A stretch of 17,090 nucleotides of DNA from UBA11540 sp045531755 (GCA_045531755.1 JAZSEP010000084.1:1-17090); one strand, 5' to 3'; positions 8,043 through 13,626 are shown, numbered from the stretch's first letter. The notes: generated from the letters alone by a model not told the origin. Program-made: numbers and translations.

Positions 8043-9464
8043 CTATTCCTTTCCGTTCCAACAGTATGTGCAAAGCTTGTCGGGGTCAAGACCGATAGCC
8101 TTGATAGCACCCTCAAGCGTCTGGAATTCAAGAGAAGCGAATTTGAGCTTCTTGCAGATTGCCTTTCGAAGTGCCTTTCCTCTCTCGGTGGAGTTGTCCA
8201 TATACTCGTCGAGATGGTTCAGACCTTCTTCACCCTCGAGCTTCACGATAGTGCTTCTTGTGATAAGCTCCATATCGTTTGTCGCTCTTGTGAAATTAAG
8301 GTATTTACAGCCGTACATAATCGGGGGACAAGCCGAGCGCATGTGTACGGACTTGGCTCCGTTGGCATAAAGAAATTCAACGGTTTCGCGAAGCTGTGTT
8401 CCGCGGACGATCGAGTCATCGACAAAAAGCAAATCCTTGCCTTCAATCAGGTCGTGAACGGGAATCATCTTCATCTTGGCGATTTTCTTTCTGTCCTTCT
8501 GCTTTGCAGAGGTGAAGCTTCTCGGCCAGGTGGGAGTGTATTTGATAAACGGACGCGCAAAGGGTGTTCCGTTTTCGTTGGCATAGCCTATAGCGTGAGG
8601 AGTTCCCGAATCAGGCACACCGCCGACGTAATCAAGATGAAACTCGTTGCCGTTTGCCTTGTCGTTTTCCGCCATAATCTTTCCGTTCATATAGCGCATA
8701 ACCTCGACGTTGATACCCTCATACTCAGAGTTGGGGTATCCGTAGTAGGTCCACAGGAAAGCGCAAATTTTCATCTTTTTTTCGGGCTTCTTGAGTTGCG
8801 TAAGGGAAGTCGCGGTAAATTCAACGACCTCACCGGGACCCAGCTCTCTTTCGTCCTCATAGCCCAACTTCTTGTAGGCAAAGGACTCAAAGGAAGCACA
8901 ATATCCCTCGTCGCTCTTTCCGATGTGAAGCGGAATTCTGCCGAGCTTGTCGCGGGCTGCGATAATCGCGCCGTCGTCCTTGAGGATGAGAATCGAAGCA
9001 GTACCCTCGATTGAATCCTGAGCAAACTTAATGCCCTCGAGAAGAGTTTCCTTTTGGCTGATGAGTGCCGCTACCAGATCGGTAGAGTTAACAGCACCGC
9101 CCGTCATAGCACCGAAGTGACCGCCGTTTTGCAGATACTTGTCAATCAATTCCTTCGAGTTGTTGATAAGACCGATTGTAGAAATCGCAAAGGTGCCCAT
9201 ATTAGAACGGATGATAAGCGGCTGGGGGTCGCTGTCGCTGATACAGCCGATAGCCGACCTTCCGCGCATCTCGTCGAATATATCCTCAAACTTTGTTCTA
9301 AAAGGTGAGTTTTCTATGTTGTGAATATCTCTCTGTAAACCGATTTCATCATCAAAAGCGGCAATACCGCCACGGCGGGTGCCGAGATGTGAATGATAGT
9401 CCGTTCCGAAGAAAACGTCGGAAATCGCATCGGTTTTGCAGGCTGCTCCAAAAAATCCGCCCAT
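8043..9464 (-). CDS. purF: PurF-like amidophosphoribosyltransferase lacking the N-terminal catalytic cysteine
   Basis: Position and C-terminal half say PurF, the first step of purine synthesis (PRPP plus an ammonia source to phosphoribosylamine). Seen: the PRTase motif LLFVDDSIVRGTQ (345-357); Cys234, Cys386 and the Cys465-x-x-Cys468 pair, placed like the four [4Fe-4S] ligands of B. subtilis PurF; 473 residues, near the usual length. Odd: PurF normally begins, after Met or propeptide removal, with Cys-Gly-x-Phe-Gly, where Cys1 is the glutaminase nucleophile. Here it reads MGGFFGAA, with Gly in that place; the usual GHxRYST glutamine-binding motif is replaced by IGCISDSDPQP (72-82), and the HRGQESAG region reads HLGTRRGG (26-33). 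The start is firm: GGAGG lies 5 nt before the ATG, and the codons back to the in-frame TAA contain no ATG, GTG or TTG. It may be ammonia-dependent, use a partner glutaminase, or have another role. Confidence 0.85.
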   Translation of the reverse strand: MGGFFGAACKTDAISDVFFGTDYHSHLGTRRGGIAAFDDEIGLQRDIHNIENSPFRTKFEDIFDEMRGRSAIGCISDSDPQPLIIRSNMGTFAISTIGLINNSKELIDKYLQNGGHFGAMTGGAVNSTDLVAALISQKETLLEGIKFAQDSIEGTASILILKDDGAIIAARDKLGRIPLHIGKSDEGYCASFESFAYKKLGYEDERELGPGEVVEFTATSLTQLKKPEKKMKICAFLWTYYGYPNSEYEGINVEVMRYMNGKIMAENDKANGNEFHLDYVGGVPDSGTPHAIGYANENGTPFARPFIKYTPTWPRSFTSAKQKDRKKIAKMKMIPVHDLIEGKDLLFVDDSIVRGTQLRETVEFLYANGAKSVHMRSACPPIMYGCKYLNFTRATNDMELITRSTIVKLEGEEGLNHLDEYMDNSTERGKALRKAICKKLKFASLEFQTLEGAIKAIGLDPDKLCTYCWNGKE

Positions 9465-9475
9465 ACAGTCCTCCG

Positions 9476-9967
9476 TTAGTTAAATTGCTCCTCGATGGCA
9501 CGGTTTTTATCCAAAACCTTCTTTGCATCGTCAACGCGCTTTTGGTCGAGCTTGTCCGCAAGCTCCTTGTCCTCAATAGCGAGGAACTGAACACATAATA
9601 AAGCGGCATTAACGGCACCGTCAATCGCAACCGTAGCAACAGGAATACCGGAAGGCATCTGTACGGTGGAAAGCAGTGCATCAATACCGCTTAGTTTACC
9701 TGAATTTATGGGAATACCAACGACGGGAAGGGTGGTGTTAGCCGCAATAGCGCCTGCAAGATGAGCCGCCATGCCTGCCGCCGCAATAATCGCACCGAAA
9801 CCGTTTGCGCGCGCAGAGGAGCTGAATTCCTTTGCTTCAGCGGGTGTGCGGTGTGCAGAAAATACGTGCACCTCTACGGGTACACCGAAGGATTTCAGGG
9901 TATCAACAGCCTTTTGAACTATTGGAAGGTCGCTGTCGCTGCCCATAACGATACCGATTTTTTTCAT
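9476..9967 (-). CDS. purE: N5-carboxyaminoimidazole ribonucleotide mutase (class I PurE)
   Basis: Moves the carboxyl group of N5-CAIR to give CAIR. The 163 residues are typical of the single-domain bacterial enzyme. Seen: IGIVMGSDSDLPIVQKAV at the start with the SDSDLP phosphate loop, and SAHRTP with the catalytic His. The class I enzyme normally works with PurK, which is not in this window. The ATG at 9967 follows GGGGGAGGAAAAACT, a very strong ribosome site just after the riboswitch terminator; a start 14 codons earlier would lie inside the leader and has no such site. purE is the first gene of the operon, and purF begins 11 nt after its stop. Confidence 0.96.
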   Translation of the reverse strand: MKKIGIVMGSDSDLPIVQKAVDTLKSFGVPVEVHVFSAHRTPAEAKEFSSSARANGFGAIIAAAGMAAHLAGAIAANTTLPVVGIPINSGKLSGIDALLSTVQMPSGIPVATVAIDGAVNAALLCVQFLAIEDKELADKLDQKRVDDAKKVLDKNRAIEEQFN

Positions 9968-9991
9968 AGTTTTTCCTCCCCCAAGAATATT

Positions 9992-10037
9992 AAAAAACAA
10001 AAAGGACACACTTATCCCGAGTTTGATAAGAGTGCCC
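9992..10037 (-). terminator. Expression-platform terminator of the ZTP riboswitch
   Basis: GGGCACTCTTATC (10025-10037) pairs with GATAAGTGTGTCC (10004-10016), 13 positions with one G-U and one U-U mismatch, followed by TTTTTGTTTTTT (9992-10003). The 5' arm begins with the GGGC of the aptamer's conserved CTGGGC. Ligand binding should therefore hold those bases in the pseudoknot and prevent termination: an ON switch by transcription attenuation. Confidence 0.9.
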
Positions 10038-10105
10038 AGACGGTCGGCTTTTAAAGCGTTCTTTGTTCCATGTGGTGCTCCACTTATCCGTCAGTCCCAA
10101 AGAAC
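10033..10105 (-). ncRNA. ZTP (pfl) riboswitch aptamer
   Basis: In the purE leader the minus-strand RNA shows the ZTP aptamer order: an outer stem GTTCTTTG/CAAAGAAC (10098-10105 with 10057-10064), the internal element GACTGACGG, a GTGG..ACCACATGGA hairpin, a variable linker, and the 3' element GCCGACCGTCTGGGCA (10033-10048). These match, from memory, the Fusobacterium ulcerans ZTP riboswitch, including GACTGACGG and CCGACCGTCTGGGC. ZTP/ZMP accumulates when 10-formyl-THF is low, and these switches turn on purine and one-carbon genes. It sits about 10 nt after the predicted transcription start and merges with the terminator at its 3' end. Confidence 0.93.
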
Positions 10106-10121
10106 TAAAATCACAAGTATA

Positions 10122-10150
10122 AGTATATCATTTTTCGACTTCCTTGTCAA
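10122..10150 (-). promoter_or_regulatory. Sigma-A promoter of the purine operon
   Basis: Consensus -35 TTGACA (10145-10150), 17-bp spacer, -10 TATACT (10122-10127). The predicted start near 10115 lies just upstream of the ZTP aptamer. No obvious PurBox was recognised, so control may rest mainly on the riboswitch. Confidence 0.9.
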
Positions 10151-10226
10151 CGAAATACGGCTGAAACTTCACAAAATTTACAGGTACAACACAAAACCCA
10201 AAAACCACACGAGAAATTTGTATATT

Positions 10227-10255
10227 TTGCTTGAACCTGCAAAAAGTAGTATACT
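10227..10255 (+). promoter_or_regulatory. Possible rightward promoter facing the 3' end of the 10413-11103 unit
   Basis: TTGCTT (10227-10232), 17-bp spacer, TATACT (10250-10255). It points right, away from the purine operon, into the 3' end of the minus-strand Cys-pair gene. No protein gene follows on the plus strand, so a transcript would be antisense or noncoding. Could be a chance match in AT-rich DNA. Confidence 0.4.
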
Positions 10256-10279
10256 TTAAAATAGGGAATAAAAGGGACA

Positions 10280-10306
10280 AAGCAACGACCGGGGGAGTCG
10301 TTGCTT
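10280..10306 (-). terminator. Terminator-like hairpin with C-rich loop after the Cys-pair gene
   Basis: A perfect 10-bp stem AAGCAACGAC/GTCGTTGCTT with a 7-nt loop that is TCCCCCG on the minus strand. Downstream on minus the tail is only TGTCCCTTTTATT, so as a terminator it is imperfect. It ends the two-gene minus-strand unit above the purine promoter. Confidence 0.6.
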
Positions 10307-10337
10307 CGCCTACACGTATGAAGAAAGAAATATATGA

Positions 10338-10398
10338 TCAACAGCCTGCATGGCATACGCGTCTATAGAAGGGGGGACTTCACAGACGCTTGAACAGG
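10338..10398 (-). other. Nested hairpin in the 3' untranslated region, C-rich loop
   Basis: On the minus strand CAGCCTG, GCGTCT and GAAG pair in order with CTTC, AGACGC and CAGGCTG, leaving an apical TCCCCC loop. There is no reading frame here. Together with the next hairpin (10280-10306) it gives two stems with almost the same C-rich loop within about 120 nt. Confidence 0.55.
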
Positions 10399-10412
10399 CT
10401 GAGACCGACCGT

Positions 10413-10700
10413 TTACTGCTCGTCCTCAGAGCAAACCGAAAGAAGCGCTTGCATCTCTCTGTTACTTGTGCGAAAATCGGGATTGTGGGTTTCGAGCTCC
10501 ATCGCTCTCGTGCAGTCACTGCAAAGCTGACCGCACCCTGCGATGAACCCTTTTCGCAGTTCAATGGGAGTAGATCTGAGAACGCTTGTCTGTTTTCCAC
10601 AATGGATACAGATTTCAAAATCACCAAGCTTGTCCGCGGATTGCTCGCTGGCAACAGGCTTCTGCGGACAAGCTTTTTTATTAAAAAACTTAAACTTCAC
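10413..10700 (-). CDS. Small Cys-pair (probable zinc-binding) protein
   Basis: 95 residues from a GTG start; function unknown. Seen: CIHC and CSDC pairs, 25 residues apart, in a block with a GCGQLCSDC segment, resembling a family of small clostridial Cys-pair proteins I remember only as hypothetical; a treble-clef or zinc-ribbon fold is likely. The N-terminus is basic (KFKFFNKKACPQKP). The start is GTG 10700: AGGAG lies 7 nt upstream, inside the preceding gene, whose stop lies 8 nt past this start, so the two frames overlap by 11 nt and are probably coupled. A GTG eight codons earlier lacks a ribosome site. A strong inverted repeat (10626-10675) lies inside the coding region. Confidence 0.7.
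   Translation of the reverse strand: MKFKFFNKKACPQKPVASEQSADKLGDFEICIHCGKQTSVLRSTPIELRKGFIAGCGQLCSDCTRAMELETHNPDFRTSNREMQALLSVCSEDEQ
10626..10679 (+). terminator. Terminator-like inverted repeat inside the Cys-pair gene, plus-strand orientation
   Basis: AAGCTTGTCCGC (10626-10637) and GCGGACAAGCTT (10664-10675) form a perfect 12-bp stem with a 26-nt loop, followed on the plus strand by a T run (six in total from 10674) then ATT. It would end a rightward transcript from about 10262, antisense to the Cys-pair gene. It may be coincidental in coding DNA, but 12 perfect pairs plus a T run is unusual there. Confidence 0.45.
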
Positions 10701-11103
10701 TTGAATTCTCCTCGGTACTAACACTCTCGAAATTCTCTTGTGTGCTTGACTCTTCAGACTCCTCAGAGCTTACAGCCGAAGACTCGTCACCTTCAACAGA
10801 ACCCGTGCTTTCAGCTTCGGCAGAGCTTGTGTCAGTAGACTCCGTTTCTTCAACCGAGCTTACGCCTTCGCTTTCAACAGAGCTTGAGCTTTCATCAGAG
10901 GAGCTCACAGCCTCGCTGTCAACCGAGCTGTCAACCGAGCTGTCTGTAGAACTTGTGTCTGAACTGTCTGTGGAACTTGTATCCGAGCTGTCAGCAAAGT
11001 GCCGGTAGATCAAGACGGCGCGGAGCGCTATCAGATTAATGGCAAGAAGAACAGCGAGAACAACAATGGTTTTTCGCACACGTGAATTGCTTTTGTCAGC
11101 CAC
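10690..11103 (-). CDS. Membrane-anchored Ser/Asp/Glu-rich low-complexity protein
   Basis: 137 residues, function unknown. Seen: a short basic N-terminus (ADKSNSRVRK), one hydrophobic segment at about residues 12-33 (TIVVLAVLLAINLIALRAVL), then a tail of about 100 residues made almost only of Ser, Asp, Glu, Thr and Val with SSDTSSTD- and SVDSS-type repeats. The basic side suggests N-in topology with the acidic tail outside the membrane, so it may act as a surface stalk or a disordered linker. Start: GGAGGAG is followed by ATTTTG then GTG at 11103; a TTG at 11118 would lie inside the ribosome site. The tail is coded by degenerate repeats, so copy number may vary between strains. It overlaps the next gene by 11 nt. 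No clear promoter was found upstream. Confidence 0.75.
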   Translation of the reverse strand: MADKSNSRVRKTIVVLAVLLAINLIALRAVLIYRHFADSSDTSSTDSSDTSSTDSSVDSSVDSEAVSSSDESSSSVESEGVSSVEETESTDTSSAEAESTGSVEGDESSAVSSEESEESSTQENFESVSTEENSSEV

Positions 11104-11157
11104 CAAAATCTCCTCCAATCGAATAATCTTCTGTAATTACGGCAAAATATCGATAGT

Positions 11158-11266
11158 CAAAAATACGGATCCCAGGTTGAGATCCGTCGTTCGCAGAGTT
11201 CATCCCTCTGCGAACAAACCGTTTAAAGCACCGCAAATCGCGCTTTTACGGGATTTGCGGTGCTTT
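11158..11266 (-). repeat. Three tandem perfect hairpins upstream of the Ser-rich protein gene
   Basis: Within 110 bp are three inverted repeats: AAAGCACCGCAAATC with its complement (11225-11239 and 11252-11266, 15 bp), GTTCGCAGAG/CTCTGCGAAC (11189-11198 and 11206-11215, 10 bp) and ACGGATC/GATCCGT (11165-11171 and 11181-11187, 7 bp). On the minus strand the last is followed by ATTTTTG, terminator-like. No reading frame is evident. It could be a small structured RNA, stacked terminators, or an attenuating leader of the gene at 11103. Confidence 0.6.
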
Positions 11267-11293
11267 ACAGGTCTTTTCTGACGGCGAAACGGT

Positions 11294-11341
11294 GTATATA
11301 AAAACAAACTGCCGAAGTGGTATAATCCGCTTCGGCAGTTT
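11294..11341 (-). terminator. Intrinsic terminator of the transporter unit
   Basis: A perfect 12-bp stem, AAACTGCCGAAG (11306-11317) and CTTCGGCAGTTT (11330-11341), followed on the minus strand by TGTTTTTATATAC. It lies 9 nt after the small membrane protein stop. Confidence 0.85.
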
Positions 11342-11349
11342 CAATATTT

Positions 11350-11637
11350 TCATTTCTTTTCTTTTTTTCGGTAGTGAAAGTATAAACACATATCGATTGT
11401 GACCATTGTAAAATTTAATATGTAGAAGAAAAGCACGTACCAAACTGCGTTTTGCGATATAATCTTTGCAGCTATTCCGCATAAATAACCAACGTCGATA
11501 AGAATCATAAAGATAAGGCTTTTCCCCTTTGTAGACTTGTTCTTAAGAGAGGTTATGATATTATTAGGCCAAGAAAAGCCAAAAGCTAAAAGCATCAGAA
11601 TTTCAAGCACCTGGGCTGTTTCCTGCACAAAAATCAT
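11350..11637 (-). CDS. Small three-helix membrane protein, PQ-loop/SemiSWEET-like
   Basis: 95 residues from ATG 11637. Seen: three hydrophobic segments (about residues 9-27, 41-60 and 67-86) and, after the first, FGFSWPNNIITSLKNKSTKGKS, in which WP takes the place of the PQ pair of PQ-loop proteins; a basic tail HYRKKEKK ends the protein. Proteins of this shape can dimerise into small-molecule carriers (SemiSWEET), but the substrate is unknown. Its ATG overlaps the transporter stop as ATGA. AAAGGA sits right against that ATG, so a GTG at 11628 (9 nt after AAAGGA) is an alternative start. Co-transcribed with the MFS gene, so it may act with it. Confidence 0.75.
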   Translation of the reverse strand: MIFVQETAQVLEILMLLAFGFSWPNNIITSLKNKSTKGKSLIFMILIDVGYLCGIAAKIISQNAVWYVLFFYILNFTMVTIDMCLYFHYRKKEKK

Positions 11638-12860
11638 TCCTTTCTTGATTTCATAAGAGTATAATAAATCGGTATAGCCGAGAGCGGAAACAGCGTTCCG
11701 ACAAGCACACCGCATTTGAGTCCTAACTGCTCGGGAAGAAGACCGACGCTGTCTGCAAAAGTCACAGCGCTTTCCGACGAAACGATAAGGTCGGTAATAA
11801 CGCCGACAAGCTGAGGACCTATAGAAGCGCCCAAATCTCCGCCGGCAGCCATAAGAGCGAAGATGAAAACACCGCAGGGGAACCTTTCAGATGCAATAAT
11901 AAGGCTTCCGGGCCACATCATCGACACGCAAAATCCGGTGAACGCACACGCAAAAAGCGAGATGATCGGAATATCACACAGAGCCGCCACGAGATAACAC
12001 GCGGTTGCGCCTATCGCGCCGAAGAATAAAACACGACTGATGTTTTTGCCGATTTTTGTATATAAGGTGCGTCCTAAACCGAGCATCATCGAAAAGGTTG
12101 CAACACCGAAAACGTCACCCCAGACCTTAGGAATGCCGAGCGCGTTTTCGAGGTAGGTCGAATTCCATTGGGACATAGTGCATTCAGTAGCACCACCCAA
12201 AAATATTCCCAGAATCGATAGCCAAAGCCACTTGTTTTTAAACAGCTGTAAAACGCCCGAAACCTTCTCTTGAGCTTGCATTTCGGGAATCTCGCTGCCC
12301 AAGAACAAAAGCGCGGCAGTAAGCGGGATTAAGCCCAAGATAAGAATCAAAATCTGCCAGCTTGCACTTCCGAAAAGGAGCAGGAATACCGTAGCGAATA
12401 TTACGATAAATACAACTCCCCAGGCAAATACTGAATGAAGACGGCTCATCTCACGTTCGGGGTCGTCTGAGGGGATAGCGGCGATTATAGGGCTGATAAA
12501 TACCTCGGCAAGACCGCTCGCAGCAGAGAATACAATCGTGCCGATAATAAGGCCGACGTATACGAAATCCTTGAAGATAAACGGCGAAACGGCATAGAAA
12601 ACAAACCCCAGAACCGCAACGAAGGGCATAGTCTTAACGACCTTCGGTATGTTGAATTTGTGCGAGAAAAAAGAAAAAACAAGGTCAATGCTAAGCTGGG
12701 TAACGAACCCGATAAGCACCAAAAGTCCTAAAAGCGAAAAGGAAATGGAATACATCGAACGGAACGTCAGAAACAAAAGGGGAGGTACACAAGACACCAC
12801 ACCCATAGTAACGTTCGAGGCATAACAAGCGAGCTTTAAACGAGTATACTTTTTATCCAC
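11634..12860 (-). CDS. Major facilitator superfamily (MFS) transporter
   Basis: 408 residues with about 12 hydrophobic helices in two halves joined by a charged loop near the middle (SEIPEMQAQEKVSGVLQ). Seen: a Gly/Ala-rich helix with RLHSVFAWGVVF in the N half, and GGATECTMSQWNSTYLENAL then FGVATFSMMLGLGRTLYTK in the C half, features of the sugar-permease-like (FucP/FHS-type) branch; the substrate cannot be read from sequence. Start: GTG 12860, preceded by AAAGGGGG and six bases; the frame stays open upstream through the promoter, so the longer version is rejected. It overlaps the small membrane protein gene by 4 nt. A terminator follows that gene, so the two form a unit. Confidence 0.88.
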   Translation of the reverse strand: MDKKYTRLKLACYASNVTMGVVSCVPPLLFLTFRSMYSISFSLLGLLVLIGFVTQLSIDLVFSFFSHKFNIPKVVKTMPFVAVLGFVFYAVSPFIFKDFVYVGLIIGTIVFSAASGLAEVFISPIIAAIPSDDPEREMSRLHSVFAWGVVFIVIFATVFLLLFGSASWQILILILGLIPLTAALLFLGSEIPEMQAQEKVSGVLQLFKNKWLWLSILGIFLGGATECTMSQWNSTYLENALGIPKVWGDVFGVATFSMMLGLGRTLYTKIGKNISRVLFFGAIGATACYLVAALCDIPIISLFACAFTGFCVSMMWPGSLIIASERFPCGVFIFALMAAGGDLGASIGPQLVGVITDLIVSSESAVTFADSVGLLPEQLGLKCGVLVGTLFPLSAIPIYYTLMKSRKE

Positions 12861-12885
12861 GGTAATCCCCCTTTCACAATATAGT

Positions 12886-12914
12886 ATTCTATCATAACGA
12901 GGGCTAAAAAACAA
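12886..12914 (-). promoter_or_regulatory. Promoter of the MFS transporter unit
   Basis: TTGTTT (12909-12914), 17-bp spacer, TAGAAT (12886-12891) with an upstream TG (extended -10). The predicted start is about 20 nt before the GTG. It lies just downstream of two minus-strand terminators, so the transporter is probably transcribed independently of the RNA candidate upstream. Confidence 0.7.
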
Positions 12915-12961
12915 TTTGTAAAACTGCCGAAAAGACACTCAAAAAAAGTGCGTTTGTTGGC

Positions 12962-12989
12962 AAAAAACAAAAAATCGCCCGAAGGCGAC
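12962..12989 (-). terminator. TTCG-loop terminator
   Basis: On the minus strand TCGCC-TTCG-GGCGA is followed by TTTTTTGTTTTTT. A second hairpin (GTCGG/CCGAC, about 12998-13017) lies just upstream. It acts as a backup for the terminator at 13041-13100 and insulates the MFS promoter. Confidence 0.85.
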
Positions 12990-13040
12990 ACTAAGACTGT
13001 CGGCTCGTCAAAACCGACGGCGACCGTAAATGATATTAAG

Positions 13041-13100
13041 CAAAAAAATAACCCCTGACCGAGCGTTTCTTTACACGCTTTCATCGGCCAAGGGTTATTT
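13041..13100 (-). terminator. Strong intrinsic terminator of the noncoding RNA candidate
   Basis: A 17-position stem, 13046-13062 with 13084-13100 (AAATAACCC and GGGTTATTT at the base, two G-U pairs), with a small inner GCG/CGC stem, followed on minus by TTTTTTTG. No protein gene lies upstream on this strand for over 500 bp, so it must serve a noncoding transcript. Confidence 0.88.
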
Positions 13101-13465
13101 ATGTGAACTCTTGATATCTAACATCTTTTTGTATACCTCTCTTTCTTTGAATACACCTTCATTCTGATTCCTCATCCTGCAACACTAACCGGTCCTATAC
13201 AACTCGAAAAGCGAGGTCTTTAATGTGCATCGAGCTTCTTGAAGGTGGGGTTCTTCTCTTAACCTGAAATCCAAACCCGAAACAAATCTATGTAAAAGTT
13301 AAAAACTATCTATTCGGGTGGAATTACATCCTTTCATTTCAAATTGAATATCAATTACAATGTCTTTTTGTATAATCTTTGGAGTTGATGTTCGTACAAT
13401 TTCGGATTTGTCAGTTTAAGAGTTTTCAGTTTACCTGTACATCGGTATCACCTTTCCCTTTCTTT
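13046..13465 (-). ncRNA. Candidate structured noncoding RNA, about 420 nt, family not identified
   Basis: Bounded by a near-consensus promoter (13472-13500) and a strong terminator, with no convincing reading frame on either strand. Pairings seen on the minus strand: GATGT..ACAG with TTGT..ACATC in the first 100 nt; a small nested stem around ATTGA/TCAAT (about 13340-13370); ACCCGAA/TTCGGGT (13275-13281 and 13313-13319); the long-range CACCTTCA/TGAAGGTG (13240-13247 and 13154-13161) that encloses a CTCG/CGAG hairpin. A second possible start (TTGTAC..TTATAC) lies inside. I looked for tmRNA, RNase P, SRP, 6S and T-box signatures and did not recognise them. It could be a known family that I cannot recall exactly (raiA motif is the first to test). 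Confidence 0.6.
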
Positions 13466-13471
13466 GACTTA

Positions 13472-13500
13472 ATTGTAACATGAAAGTACGGAGAAATCAA
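13472..13500 (-). promoter_or_regulatory. Promoter of the noncoding RNA candidate
   Basis: TTGATT (13495-13500), 17-bp spacer, TACAAT (13472-13477) preceded by TG (extended -10). Transcription should start near 13465. The stretch from 13501 to 13587 is AT-rich and holds nothing else I can name. Confidence 0.85.
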
Positions 13501-13587
13501 TATGTATTTTTGTATAAATTTCACTATTTATAATTGTATAAACCGTAGATTTTGTGTATATTGCCTATAGGTTTTTTAAAAAATATA

Positions 13588-13617
13588 TTGACAAAGCCAC
13601 ACCTTTTTTGTTATACT
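13588..13617 (+). promoter_or_regulatory. Promoter of the rhodanese lipoprotein gene
   Basis: TTGACA (13588-13593), 18-bp spacer, TATACT (13612-13617); predicted start near 13624. Divergent from the noncoding RNA promoter about 90 bp to the left. Confidence 0.85.
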
Positions 13618-13626
13618 AAATATGTT

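Noticed and set aside
8039..8131. Extended N-terminus for PurM
   Set aside because: The extra 31 residues overlap purF, are unlike the family, and ATG 8038 has the ribosome site.
8214..9014. 266-codon plus-strand frame opposite purF
   Set aside because: Long only because of the codon bias of the opposite gene; no promoter or ribosome site.
10310..10654. Minus-strand frame overlapping the Cys-pair gene
   Set aside because: No ribosome site and no family features; the other frame has the paired cysteines and the coupled start.
12836..13084. 82-codon minus-strand frame over the MFS promoter and terminators
   Set aside because: It crosses two terminators and a promoter, has no ribosome site and no recognisable features.
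13046..13465. T-box leader, tmRNA, RNase P RNA, SRP RNA or 6S RNA
   Set aside because: The signature blocks I would expect (for example the T-box TGGNACCGCG, the RNase P GAGGAAAGTCC, the tmRNA CCA end) were not found on the minus strand.
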